Positions 1-8,321 of a DNA stretch of 64,000 nt are shown in pieces; position 1 is the stretch's first letter; each line of letters starts with the position of its first letter. The translations under genes and the position numbers were made by a program. Source of the stretch: an uncultured Pelagibacteraceae bacterium (GTDB taxonomy: Bacteria; Pseudomonadota; Alphaproteobacteria; Pelagibacterales; Pelagibacteraceae); contig CACDYK010000002.1 of the NCBI GenBank assembly GCA_902556905.1, positions 1 through 64,000 of the forward strand, read 5' to 3'. Below the pieces are notes generated by a model that saw nothing but the letters and a program-made list of their open reading frames with translations, had not been told where the DNA came from and made no database searches.

Positions 1-69
1 ATTCCTAAATTTAAGAAAAAAGAGAAAAAGAAATCTAAAATTCCAAAATTTAAGAAAAAATCTGAATAA
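1..69 (+). CDS. C-terminal tail of a truncated lysine-rich protein (partial)
   Basis: Frame 1 is open from the window edge to a TAA at 67-69 and gives a 22-residue tail that is more than half lysine. It contains two copies of the heptapeptide IPKFKKK, at about residues 1-7 and 14-20, separated by a charged spacer. The body of the gene lies outside the window, so no function can be given. The tail ends six bases before the stop of the convergent gene, which fits the tight packing seen elsewhere. A tail this basic could contact nucleic acid or membrane, but that is only inference. The reading frame could also be chance in AT-rich DNA. Confidence 0.45.
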   Translation: MPKFKKKEKKKSKIPKFKKKSE

Positions 70-75
70 TTTAGT

Positions 76-546
76 TTAGTCTTTTGATTTTAATTTTTTA
101 GTTTCTGCAATGGTTATTTCTATTGCTGATCTAATTTCATTACAAAAATTTAGATCATCTCCAATAAAAGTTCCTTTTATAAAGCTTTGATTGGCAACTC
201 CATTTTCTTTCATAAAATCCATATAATTAGATACCTGAGTGCCCACACTGTTTTGGTATTCTTTTTCTACATCTTGATAATTCATTTTTTTTATTTTTGC
301 TAAAGTGAGAATGCCAAATGGATACAAGTAATTGGCTGTTGCAAAAAAACTCTTTGATAATTCTGGATGATCTTCTCTTGTTATTTCTGTTATTGCAGAA
401 TTTAAAGAAACACAACTTTTAATAATTTTGTAGGTTAAATTGTCGTCTTCAAGAAGCTCTTGTATATTATAAAAACCTAATCGCTCAACTTTTGCTGCAA
501 ATAAAGGTGTGGTAAAAATTATAAAAATAATTATTAGTGTTCTCAT
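76..546 (-). CDS. Small secreted protein of unknown function
   Basis: I do not recognise this 156-residue protein. Residues 1-18 form a hydrophobic signal peptide ending in a plausible FAA/K cleavage site, so the mature protein is probably periplasmic. The remainder is hydrophilic, helical in character and has two cysteines, near residues 45 and 134, that could form a disulfide. The ATG begins one base after the stop of the upstream aldolase-like gene, so the two are probably co-transcribed and translationally coupled. The layout recalls small periplasmic Rap1a/Tai-like proteins, but I see no motif that would support that assignment. Confidence 0.75.
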   Translation of the reverse strand: MRTLIIIFIIFTTPLFAAKVERLGFYNIQELLEDDNLTYKIIKSCVSLNSAITEITREDHPELSKSFFATANYLYPFGILTLAKIKKMNYQDVEKEYQNSVGTQVSNYMDFMKENGVANQSFIKGTFIGDDLNFCNEIRSAIEITIAETKKLKSKD

Positions 547-547
547 A

Positions 548-1273
548 TCAATCTCTGTAACTCATATCCTCTTTATCAAGTATTTTTTTTATTTCATTTA
601 AATGTTGTTCACCCATATTTACAGGATAATTTTCCCATTCTTGTGCTGTTTTTTCAGCGACCTCTGAGCTTACTATATTTAATTCTTTGTTAGTAGAAAG
701 TGCTGTTAAATATGTTTCACAGGCTTTTTCAAAATAGTATAATTCATCAAATGCTTCAGCAACAGTTTGACCTAAAGTTAATATTCCGTGGTTCGCAAGA
801 AGCATAGAACGATTATTTCCAATAGCTGACGCCATTTTATTTGACTCATCTTCAAAACCTAGTCCTCCAAAATCATTATAAATTGAAACACGATTATAAA
901 ACCTCATAGTATTTTGATCTATTGGTTGTAATACAGGGTTTTTTAAGGCTGATAATGCTGTAGCATATTTTGAGTGAACATGAAGTATGCACCTAGCATG
1001 AGGAACTTTTTTATGAATTGTTCCGTGAATATGTAATGCTGTTGGGTCAACTACTTCAGGCTTTTTTTTAATCTCATCAATTTTGTCTTGTTCTACTAAA
1101 ACCATGTCACTAGCTTTAATTGAGCTAAAGTGTAATCCAGAACCATTAACAAAAAAATCGTTTGAATTAGGAAGACAAACACTAAAATGATTAGCTATTC
1201 CTTCGTTCATATTAAGTCTAGCTGTCCATCTAAATGCTGCTGCTAAATCTTGTTTTAATTCATTTATTTTCAT
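548..1273 (-). CDS. Class II aldolase/adducin-family protein
   Basis: The 241-residue protein has the class II aldolase fold signature: the substrate-loop region NGSGLHFSSI near residues 43-52, a histidine pair in LHVHSKYATAL near 97-107, and a third metal-ligand histidine in LLANHGILTLG near 158-168. In this family the three histidines bind a divalent metal that stabilises an enolate. Members include fuculose-phosphate aldolase and many uncharacterised decarboxylase-like proteins, so the substrate cannot be read from sequence. It is divergent from the BKACE/carnitine dehydrogenase pair with a gap of only about 36 bases, so it may take part in the same catabolic module. It is followed by a small secreted protein. 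Confidence 0.85.
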   Translation of the reverse strand: MKINELKQDLAAAFRWTARLNMNEGIANHFSVCLPNSNDFFVNGSGLHFSSIKASDMVLVEQDKIDEIKKKPEVVDPTALHIHGTIHKKVPHARCILHVHSKYATALSALKNPVLQPIDQNTMRFYNRVSIYNDFGGLGFEDESNKMASAIGNNRSMLLANHGILTLGQTVAEAFDELYYFEKACETYLTALSTNKELNIVSSEVAEKTAQEWENYPVNMGEQHLNEIKKILDKEDMSYRD

Positions 1274-1309
1274 TTTTATTAATCTAGAGTATATTTTTTC
1301 ATTATTAAA

Positions 1310-2197
1310 ATGAACAATAAAGTATTTATATCATGTGCTGTAACTGGTTCAGGTGATACTGCTAGTAAACATCCAGATTTACCAAAAACTCCAGAACAAA
1401 TTGCAACAGCTTCAATTGAGGCCGCAAAAGCTGGAGCCGCTATAGCTCATATTCATGTTAGAGAAGAAGATGGCACTCCAAGTAGAAGATTAGAATTATA
1501 CAAAGAAGTTGTGGATAGAGTTCGTTCAAGTGACACTGATGTAATAATTAATTTAACCACAGGCATGGGTGGAGATCTTGATATAGGTCAAGGTGATAAC
1601 CCTTTAGATTTTGGACCTATGACTGATATGGCAAATGTTATGGAAAGAATTGCAAATGCTGAGCAATTTCTTCCTGAGATTTGTACGCTCGATGCTGGAA
1701 CTTTAAATTTTGGTGACGGTTCAACTATTACTGTTAATACACCAAATGATTTAAGAAAAGCTGCAAAAAAATTAAAAGAAATTGGTGTCAAACCCGAAAT
1801 AGAAGCATTTGATCTGGGAAATATGTGGTTTGGAGCTCAGCTATATAAAGAAGGATTATTAAGTGATCCACCTATGTTTCAAATGTGTTTAGGAATACCA
1901 TGGGGTGCACCGGCAACTACTTTAGCAATGCAAGCAATGAAAGATATAATGCCAAAAGAAGGTGTATGGTCTGGTTTTGCAATTTCAAAAAATGAAATGC
2001 CATTTGTTGCCCAAACAGCTTTAATGGGAGGAAATCCAAGAGTTGGACTAGAGGATAATTTATATTTATCAAAAGGGAAACTTGCTACTAATGCTCAATT
2101 AGTTGAAAAAGCTATAAGAATAATTGATGAGATTGGCTACACGCCAATGACACCATCTGAAACAAGAGAAAAGTTAAAACTTGTTAAACACAAGTAA
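1310..2197 (+). CDS. BKACE-family enzyme, probable 3-dehydrocarnitine cleavage enzyme
   Basis: This 295-residue protein belongs to the beta-keto acid cleavage enzyme family (3-keto-5-aminohexanoate cleavage type), Zn-dependent TIM barrels that transfer the acyl part of a beta-keto acid to CoA from acetyl-CoA, releasing acetoacetate. The zinc-ligand pair is visible as AHIHVREEDG (H47, H49), and a C-terminal GLEDN contains a candidate metal-ligand glutamate (E248). The family is known to include 3-dehydrocarnitine cleavage to betainyl-CoA. The next gene is a carnitine-dehydrogenase-like protein whose ATG overlaps this TAA by one base, so the substrate is most likely 3-dehydrocarnitine. Substrate is inferred from context; the family is clear. 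Confidence 0.88.
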   Translation: MNNKVFISCAVTGSGDTASKHPDLPKTPEQIATASIEAAKAGAAIAHIHVREEDGTPSRRLELYKEVVDRVRSSDTDVIINLTTGMGGDLDIGQGDNPLDFGPMTDMANVMERIANAEQFLPEICTLDAGTLNFGDGSTITVNTPNDLRKAAKKLKEIGVKPEIEAFDLGNMWFGAQLYKEGLLSDPPMFQMCLGIPWGAPATTLAMQAMKDIMPKEGVWSGFAISKNEMPFVAQTALMGGNPRVGLEDNLYLSKGKLATNAQLVEKAIRIIDEIGYTPMTPSETREKLKLVKHK

Positions 2198-3138
2198 TGT
2201 CTCAAATCAAAAAAATAGCAGTTGTTGGAACTGGAGTAATTGGAACAGGCTGGATTATTCGATGTTTAGCACACAACAAAGTTGTTCATGCTTACGATAA
2301 AGACATTAAATTAAAAAAAAATTTGATAGCTGAGATTAAGAGAACTTGGCCATCTGTAAAAAAACTTTTTAATAAAAAAAAACTTAATCTAAAAAATTTT
2401 AAATATTTTACCTCTATTGAGGAAGCTTTAAAAGATGCAGATCTTATTCAAGAATGTGCAAGTGAAAATTATTCCTTAAAAACTAAGTTAATGAGCACTA
2501 TCGGAAGATATTCTAAACCTAATGCAATTATTTCTTCAAGTTCCTCAGGATTGCTACCAACAAGAATTTATTCTAAATGTAAAAATCCTGAAAGAGCAAT
2601 CATTGGACACCCTTTCAATCCAGTTTATTTATTGCCTGCCGTTGAGATTGTTCCTGGAAAAAAGACATCTAAAAAATATTTAAATAAAGCTAAAAAGTTT
2701 TACAATTCAATTTCAATGAATCCAATAATGGTTAAACATGAGTTGCCCGGCTATTTATCAGATAGATTACAAGAAGCTTTATGGAGAGAAGGGCTGCATA
2801 TTATTAATGAAGGTCACGCAACTACAGAGGATTTAGATAGAGCAATTGAAGATGGACCAGGTTTAAGATGGTCATTAATGGGAACCTTTTTAACTTTTCA
2901 TTTAGCAGGAGGAAAAGCCGGTATGAGACATATGTTGGAACAATTTGGACCAGCTTTAAAACTTCCATGGACAAAACTTAAGGCTCCAAGTTTGTCTAAT
3001 AGGTTAATTGATAAATTAGTTAAAGGAACTAAAAAACAATCAAAAGGAAAATCAGTTACCAAAATTTCAAACATTAGAGATGAATATTTAGTAGAGCTTC
3101 AAAAGCTTAGAAAAAAATACGAAAAAAAATTAAGATAA
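2197..3138 (+). CDS. lcdH: L-carnitine 3-dehydrogenase (NAD-dependent)
   Basis: The 313-residue protein is of the 3-hydroxyacyl-CoA dehydrogenase type. An N-terminal Rossmann motif GTGVIGTGW lies near residues 11-19, and an SSSSG/HPFNP segment with the catalytic histidine near 138 matches the family. The C-terminal region, with GPGLRW, MGTFLTFHLAGG and FGPALKLPW blocks, is characteristic of L-carnitine dehydrogenases rather than acyl-CoA dehydrogenases. It would oxidise L-carnitine to 3-dehydrocarnitine with NAD. Its length is that of a stand-alone enzyme; some homologues carry a fused C-terminal thioesterase, absent here. It is translationally coupled to the BKACE gene, which would act on its product. 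It ends one base before the stop of a convergent SDR gene. Confidence 0.85.
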   Translation: MSQIKKIAVVGTGVIGTGWIIRCLAHNKVVHAYDKDIKLKKNLIAEIKRTWPSVKKLFNKKKLNLKNFKYFTSIEEALKDADLIQECASENYSLKTKLMSTIGRYSKPNAIISSSSSGLLPTRIYSKCKNPERAIIGHPFNPVYLLPAVEIVPGKKTSKKYLNKAKKFYNSISMNPIMVKHELPGYLSDRLQEALWREGLHIINEGHATTEDLDRAIEDGPGLRWSLMGTFLTFHLAGGKAGMRHMLEQFGPALKLPWTKLKAPSLSNRLIDKLVKGTKKQSKGKSVTKISNIRDEYLVELQKLRKKYEKKLR

Positions 3139-3139
3139 A

Positions 3140-3928
3140 TTAATCGTTTCTTTCTGTGTGACCATCAACAGAAATTACCTGTCCAGATACTTTACTTGAG
3201 TCATCTGAGATTAGAAAAGAACACATCTTCCCAATATCTTCTTCTAAAACCCATTGTTTCATTGAACTCATAGACACAAAATCTTTTTCAATAGTTTTTG
3301 TTGAAACTTTGGTAAATTTTGCTTTATCTCTTATTACTCTTTTCATTCTATCTCCCTTAATTGTTCCAGGACATACTGCATTTACTCTAATATTAAATTT
3401 ACCAAGCTCCATGGCTAATGTTTTTGTAACTCCAATTATTGCCCATTTACTTGCAGCATAAGGGGATCGAAGTGGAAAACCAAGTATGCCAGCAGTAGAT
3501 GAAATATTGATTATTGATCCATTTTTAGATTTTTTAATTAATGGAATAGCTTTTTTTGTAAAATAGAAGTGGCTATTTACATCTACATGTAGAGTGTTTT
3601 CCCAATCTTTAGATTTTAATTTTTCAAGCGATCCTGTTGGCCCTGAAATACCTACATTATTAACTAATGCATCAATTTTTTTTGTTTTTTTTATAACTTT
3701 TTCAAAAAAAACTGAAACCTGATATTCATTTGATGCATCACAAAGATATGCAAATAATCTTTTATTTTTAAGCGGATGTTTATTAAGTTTATTTAGAGAT
3801 TTACTATCTATATCACATAGATATACAGTAGCCCCTCTAGCAAGACATACTTTTACAGTGGCTAAACCAATTCCAGATGCGCCTGCTGATATAATTATTT
3901 TTTTATTTTTTAATGATTGGTTAACCAT
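3140..3928 (-). CDS. Short-chain dehydrogenase/reductase (SDR)
   Basis: A 262-residue classical SDR. The cofactor motif is ISAGASGIGLA near residues 13-23, in place of the usual TGxxxGIG, followed by NNVGISG near 90 and the catalytic Ser...Tyr-x-x-x-Lys in ISSTAGILG and SPYAASK near 142-160. The acidic residues in LCDID near 37-41 suggest NAD preference. It lies three bases from the ProV-like ATPase gene on the same strand and is probably the last gene of the carnitine/betaine transporter operon. The substrate is unknown; a hydroxy-acid or quaternary-amine alcohol would fit the neighbours. Confidence 0.88.
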   Translation of the reverse strand: MVNQSLKNKKIIISAGASGIGLATVKVCLARGATVYLCDIDSKSLNKLNKHPLKNKRLFAYLCDASNEYQVSVFFEKVIKKTKKIDALVNNVGISGPTGSLEKLKSKDWENTLHVDVNSHFYFTKKAIPLIKKSKNGSIINISSTAGILGFPLRSPYAASKWAIIGVTKTLAMELGKFNIRVNAVCPGTIKGDRMKRVIRDKAKFTKVSTKTIEKDFVSMSSMKQWVLEEDIGKMCSFLISDDSSKVSGQVISVDGHTERND

Positions 3929-3931
3929 TAA

Positions 3932-4957
3932 TTATGATTTCGTTAATGATGACTGTAATTCTTTATTAGTTATATAACCTGTTACGTTTCCACTTTTATC
4001 AACCACTTCACAATTAGCATTAGTGCAAACTATTTGTGGTAAAAATTCTTCTATAAATTGATCCTCATTCACTTTAACTAGATTTGATTTATCAATACCA
4101 TTTGTTTCATTAGCTTTTGTCATAATAATTTTAGCTTTGATAACTTTTGCTCTGTTAACGTCCTTAACAAATGCTTTTACATAATCGTCAGCAGGATTCA
4201 TTATGATATCAACAGGTGTACCAACCTGTACTAATTTTCCTGCATTTAATATTCCAATATGATCTCCAAGTCTTAATGACTCATCTAGATCATGAGTAAT
4301 AAATACAATTGTTTTTTTTAATTCTGATTGAAGATCAATTAATTGTTTTTGCATATCACTTCTAATAAGTGGATCTAATGCACTAAACGCTTCATCCATT
4401 AACATAATGTCTGAATTAGTAGCTAACGCCCTTGCTAAACCTACACGTTGTTGCATTCCTCCTGATAATTGATTTGGAAATTGGTTTTCAAATCCATTAA
4501 GACCAACAGCCTCAATTTTTTCCATAGCGATCTTGTCTCTTTCTTCTTCTGATTTTCCTTGCATTTCTAAACCATAGCCGACATTTTGCATTACTGTTTT
4601 ATGTGGGAATAACCCAAATCTTTGAAAGACCATGCTCATTTTATGTCTTCTAAAATCAATTAATTGCTGAGGATTGAAACTCATAACATTTTCACCATCT
4701 ATGAAAATTTCTCCAGCAGTTGGATCAATCAATCTATTTAAGTGTCTTATCAGTGTTGATTTTCCAGAACCTGATAAACCCATACAAACAAAAGTTTCTC
4801 CTTCTTCAATATTTAGAGATACATTATCCAAACCAACGGTATGTCCTGTTTGTTCAAGCACTTCATCTTTTGTTGATCCACCTTTAACCATATCCATCAC
4901 AGAGTCTGGATCGTTACCAAAAATTTTATAAATATTATTTATTTCAATTTTTGACAT
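3932..4957 (-). CDS. proV: Glycine betaine/carnitine-type ABC transporter ATPase (ProV family)
   Basis: The 341-residue ATPase has Walker A GLSGSGKST near residue 60, Q-loop FQRFGLFPHKTV, signature LSGGMQQR and Walker B IMLMDEAFSALD. The N-terminal extension before Walker A and the MSMVFQ/FGLFPH pattern are typical of the ProV/OpuAA subfamily for quaternary amines. The region after about residue 265 occupies the place of the regulatory CBS domains but is short, with one recognisable CBS-like segment (VDKSGNVTGYI). Its start overlaps the permease stop, and the order binding protein, permease, ATPase is complete. Next to carnitine enzymes, the likely cargo is carnitine, butyrobetaine or glycine betaine. 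Confidence 0.9.
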   Translation of the reverse strand: MSKIEINNIYKIFGNDPDSVMDMVKGGSTKDEVLEQTGHTVGLDNVSLNIEEGETFVCMGLSGSGKSTLIRHLNRLIDPTAGEIFIDGENVMSFNPQQLIDFRRHKMSMVFQRFGLFPHKTVMQNVGYGLEMQGKSEEERDKIAMEKIEAVGLNGFENQFPNQLSGGMQQRVGLARALATNSDIMLMDEAFSALDPLIRSDMQKQLIDLQSELKKTIVFITHDLDESLRLGDHIGILNAGKLVQVGTPVDIIMNPADDYVKAFVKDVNRAKVIKAKIIMTKANETNGIDKSNLVKVNEDQFIEEFLPQIVCTNANCEVVDKSGNVTGYITNKELQSSLTKS

Positions 4958-5976
4958 TATTTTTTAGCCTTTTTAGTTGGAGCATTTCTCTCTTGAAGAG
5001 TTTCACCATAAGACTGGGTAATTCTATCTAAGACGATTGCCAATAATACAATTGCAATACCGGCTTCTGCTGCTCGACCAACATTTAGTTGTTGTAGACC
5101 AAGAAGAACTTCATCTCCTAAACCTCTTGTCCCAATCATTGATGCAATAACCACCATTGATAAAGCCATCATGGTGCATTGGTTAATTCCTTGCATGATG
5201 TTTGGAAGTGCTAAAGGAATTTGAACTCCCCATAATTTTTGTTTTTTGCTTGCACCAAAAGCATCAGCGGCTTCAATTACCTCGGTATCAACCAATCTTA
5301 TTCCAAGATCTGTTAATCTAACTAATGGAGGTACCGCATAAATAAATGTCGCTATAATTGCAGGCACAGCTCCTAAACCAAATAACATAATGCCTGGTAT
5401 TAAGTAAACGAATGCTGGAATTGTCTGCATTAAATCAAGTATTGGCAGAATTTTTTCTCTAACCTTGTTTGCTCTAGACATCCAAATTCCAATGGGAACT
5501 CCAATTACAAGACATAAAAAAATACTTATTAACATTATTGATGTTGTCTCAATTGCTTTATCCCAAAATCTTGGGTGTAAAAAACCTATAAAAAAAGTAC
5601 AAAAACCTACTGCAACAGTGGTTTTAATTTTCTTTCCACTTGCAAAATATGTAAGAACAACAACGCCAATAATAACTGCTGGCCATGGAGCTTGAACTAA
5701 AAAATTTTTTAACCCCATCAACATCGCAAGTAAAACATTGTTTATTGCTTCAAAAATAAAACCATAGTTTTCATTTAAAGCTTTAAACCATTTGTTAATC
5801 CATTTCATTAAAGGTAGGTCTAACCACTTGGGCCAATCACTTAACCAGGAAAAATCATTTAATAATTCACCAACTGAATCAGGTTTTCTTTTTGATGAAC
5901 CGTAGCTGGTAATTAATAACCATATGAAAACTACTAATAGACCGATATTAAATAAATCTTTTTTATTTTTGAACAT
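4957..5976 (-). CDS. proW: Glycine betaine/carnitine-type ABC transporter permease (ProW family)
   Basis: The 339-residue permease has a long N-terminal region with a first membrane helix at about 10-26, a hydrophilic stretch, then a cluster of membrane helices from about 80 to 325. The cytoplasmic EAA loop that docks on the ATPase reads EAADAFGASKKQKLWGVQIP near 235-254. The N-terminal extension before the transporter core is usual for ProW. It follows the binding-protein gene after a strong hairpin and overlaps the ATPase gene by one base. The C-terminal tail is lysine-rich. Confidence 0.9.
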   Translation of the reverse strand: MFKNKKDLFNIGLLVVFIWLLITSYGSSKRKPDSVGELLNDFSWLSDWPKWLDLPLMKWINKWFKALNENYGFIFEAINNVLLAMLMGLKNFLVQAPWPAVIIGVVVLTYFASGKKIKTTVAVGFCTFFIGFLHPRFWDKAIETTSIMLISIFLCLVIGVPIGIWMSRANKVREKILPILDLMQTIPAFVYLIPGIMLFGLGAVPAIIATFIYAVPPLVRLTDLGIRLVDTEVIEAADAFGASKKQKLWGVQIPLALPNIMQGINQCTMMALSMVVIASMIGTRGLGDEVLLGLQQLNVGRAAEAGIAIVLLAIVLDRITQSYGETLQERNAPTKKAKK

Positions 5977-5997
5977 ATATGATTATTTTTATTTATA

Positions 5998-6023
5998 GAA
6001 AGAGCCCAGTAAAGGGCTCTTTC
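5998..6023 (-). terminator. Intergenic hairpin between proX and proW
   Basis: A perfect 10-bp stem, GAAAGAGCCC paired with GGGCTCTTTC, with a six-base loop lies between the proX stop and the proW start. On the minus-strand transcript the downstream side is AT-rich but not a clean U-tract, so it is better read as a partial terminator or a 3'-end stabiliser of the proX message than as a full stop. Similar hairpins sit at the same position in three other ABC operons in this window. Confidence 0.75.
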
Positions 6024-6045
6024 AAATTATTTATTATAAATTGGA

Positions 6046-7062
6046 TTACAAAGCAGCTGATACTTTTTTAGCTACGTCTGCAGGTACCCAACTTTTCCAC
6101 ATTGCTTCAGTTTTTAAAAACTCTTTAGCAGTTAATTCCATATCACCATCTGACTCATCTTCATAGAAGGCTAACATTTTATTAACTACTGCTGTAGGAA
6201 TAGTATACTTTTCTAAGAAAGCTGTTTCAGCTGGATTAGCTTTTGCCCAATCAGTTAAAACAGATTTTGTTAGAGCCATATCTCTATATTCACAAGCACA
6301 AGATTTTTTGTAAGCATCTGGTCCATTAGCTTTGATGTCTTCAACAACAGCAGACATTTTATTCCAACAATCAGAATCAAATTTTGGTTCTGTTAATCTT
6401 ACAAGATCAACTTTACCCATTAAACCAGTTGGTGCCCAGTAGTATGTAAAAATTGGCTTTTTCTTTGCAAAAGCTCCTGCAATAGCAGCATCTAATGCTC
6501 CACCTGAACCTGGATCAAAGTTAGTATAGTATTTATCCAAACCATACTCTATTTGTTTTACTAAGTTTACAGTGTAGCAAGTCCAACCTGAAATACAGCT
6601 AGTCATTCTACCTTTTGATGGATCTTCTGGATCGCTAAATAGTGCAGCTATTTTTGGATCTTTCATATCATCAACTGATTTTAAATTATATTTATCAGCT
6701 GTAGCTTTATCTACATAGAAAGCTTGCTGAGAGTCTGGAGTATTAACTCCAATATTTTTGATCGTACCAGCTTTTTCGTGAGGCTCGTAGTTTGCAATAA
6801 TATTGTCGTACCAAACTTCAGTTATTACATCTAACTGCTTATCATAGTGAGCAGCCATAATCGGTGTAGTACTTCCTTTAGTTACTGAAACTTCACATCC
6901 ATATCCTTTTTCAAGAATAAATGTTGAAATAGCAGTATGAATGTTTGCACTACTCCAGTCAAAATCCCCTAGTCTAGCTTTGCAGTCACCTGCATTAGCA
7001 GTAGTTGCTAATAAAAATGATCCAAAGAAAGCCGCAGAAATTAATTTTTTAAAAAACTTCAT
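6046..7062 (-). CDS. proX: Glycine betaine/carnitine-type substrate-binding protein (ProX family)
   Basis: The 338-residue protein starts with a 24-residue signal peptide ending ATTANA/G and is predicted to be periplasmic. The body is an OpuAC/ProX-type quaternary amine-binding domain. Aromatic residues (for example in DFDWSSAN, EVWYDN and YYWAPTG) could supply the cage that holds a trimethylammonium group, and CISGWTCYTVN and CWNKM...CKSCACEY hold several cysteines that could form disulfides. A good AAGGAG ribosome-binding site precedes the ATG. It is the first gene of proX-proW-proV-SDR. The actual ligand (carnitine, butyrobetaine, betaine or DMSP) cannot be separated by eye. Confidence 0.9.
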   Translation of the reverse strand: MKFFKKLISAAFFGSFLLATTANAGDCKARLGDFDWSSANIHTAISTFILEKGYGCEVSVTKGSTTPIMAAHYDKQLDVITEVWYDNIIANYEPHEKAGTIKNIGVNTPDSQQAFYVDKATADKYNLKSVDDMKDPKIAALFSDPEDPSKGRMTSCISGWTCYTVNLVKQIEYGLDKYYTNFDPGSGGALDAAIAGAFAKKKPIFTYYWAPTGLMGKVDLVRLTEPKFDSDCWNKMSAVVEDIKANGPDAYKKSCACEYRDMALTKSVLTDWAKANPAETAFLEKYTIPTAVVNKMLAFYEDESDGDMELTAKEFLKTEAMWKSWVPADVAKKVSAAL

Positions 7063-7154
7063 TAAATTATCTCCTTAAGGTTAAGTTTTATTATCAAGAT
7101 TTAATAATGAATGAAGACAAAACACAAGAGCTGAATCCTATTTACAACTATAAA

Positions 7155-7185
7155 TTGAATTGAATTTTTACTCTTTATATATAAT
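7155..7185 (+). promoter_or_regulatory. Candidate promoter giving a near-leaderless transcript
   Basis: A consensus -10 hexamer TATAAT at 7180-7185 ends eight bases before the dioxygenase ATG at 7194. Overlapping TTGAAT hexamers at 7155-7160 and 7160-7165 are possible -35 elements with non-ideal spacings of 19 and 14. If the -10 is real, transcription would begin at about 7191-7193, leaving no room for a ribosome-binding site. The region between here and the divergent proX start is the only control region shared by the importer and the dioxygenase. AT-rich DNA yields chance TATAAT matches, so confidence is limited. Confidence 0.35.
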
Positions 7186-7193
7186 GATTACTA

Positions 7194-8321
7194 ATGAGCT
7201 TAATTTCAAAATTAGAAAAAAACTCTAATTATTTAAAAGTTATTTGGGATGATGGTGAGGAAAGTAAGTTTAACTATTTGTGGTTAAGAGATAATTGTCC
7301 AACAGCACATGACAAAGACTCGCGTCACAGAATGTTTAATATTTTAAACGTTTCAACAGATATTAATCCAAAAAATTATAAAATAGCTGCAAACGGCAGT
7401 TTAGAGATAGAATGGAGTGAAGGTGATCACAAAAGTTCATATGACACTTCATGGCTGAGAGAAAATTGCTACACAATTAAAAATAAAACCAAATATGTTT
7501 CACCATACAAGCTTTGGGATAATTCTTTACAAAATAATTTAAAATCAATTGAAATAGATCATGACGAAATTATTAATTCAGAAGATGGATTAATCAAATG
7601 GTTAGAGCTTTTACATTATACAGGAATAGCAATTGTTAAAAATGCACCAACAGAAAAAAATTCTGCTTTTAAAGTTTTAAATAGAATTAGTCATATACGA
7701 GAAACTTTTTTTAAAACTCCATTTGAGGTAATAAATATTCCAAAACCAAATAACTCAGCTTATACAGCTCATGCTTTGAGAAATCACATGGACCTTCCTT
7801 GGTTTGAAAATCCACCAGGATATCAGTTTTTACATTGTTTGGTTAACTCTGCAAAGGGAGGTAATTCATCTGCTGTAGACGCATTCGCTGTTGCAGATTA
7901 TTTGAAAAAAAATGAAAAAGACTTTTTTGATATTTTAGTTAATACTCCTCTAAAATTTAGAGATAAAGACTATACTCAAGAAGCAGTTAGAAGCGTTTAT
8001 GGTACTGCAATTTCACTTACTAAAGATGGAGATTACAATGATATTCGGTACAGTATTGCAACTTTAGACGCATTAGACTGTCATCCTGATATAATGGACT
8101 CTGTTTATAGGGCACATCACCGATTTGGTAATTTATTACATGATGCTAAATTTCAAATTAATTTTAGATTAGAACCAGGTGATATATTTTCATTTAACAA
8201 CAGAAGACTTCTTCATGGTCGAACTGAATTTGATCCAAACTCAGGACATAGACATCTACAAGGCTATTATATGGATCGAGATGAGATAATTGGAAGATTA
8301 AATTATCTAAAAAAAAATTAA
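7194..8321 (+). CDS. Gamma-butyrobetaine dioxygenase-like Fe(II)/2-oxoglutarate oxygenase
   Basis: The 375-residue protein has the two-domain build of gamma-butyrobetaine and trimethyllysine dioxygenases: an N-terminal domain with WLRDNC near residues 30-35 and a C-terminal TauD-type oxygenase domain. The iron ligands are H198 and D200 (RNHMDLPW) and H341 (RRLLHGRTEF), and R353 (GHRHLQGYY) would bind 2-oxoglutarate. It should hydroxylate gamma-butyrobetaine to L-carnitine, feeding the dehydrogenase at 2197. The usual zinc-binding cysteine cluster of the N-terminal domain is not intact: only C35 remains at that position, with H39 and H45 nearby. It is divergent from the importer operon. Confidence 0.85.
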   Translation: MSLISKLEKNSNYLKVIWDDGEESKFNYLWLRDNCPTAHDKDSRHRMFNILNVSTDINPKNYKIAANGSLEIEWSEGDHKSSYDTSWLRENCYTIKNKTKYVSPYKLWDNSLQNNLKSIEIDHDEIINSEDGLIKWLELLHYTGIAIVKNAPTEKNSAFKVLNRISHIRETFFKTPFEVINIPKPNNSAYTAHALRNHMDLPWFENPPGYQFLHCLVNSAKGGNSSAVDAFAVADYLKKNEKDFFDILVNTPLKFRDKDYTQEAVRSVYGTAISLTKDGDYNDIRYSIATLDALDCHPDIMDSVYRAHHRFGNLLHDAKFQINFRLEPGDIFSFNNRRLLHGRTEFDPNSGHRHLQGYYMDRDEIIGRLNYLKKN

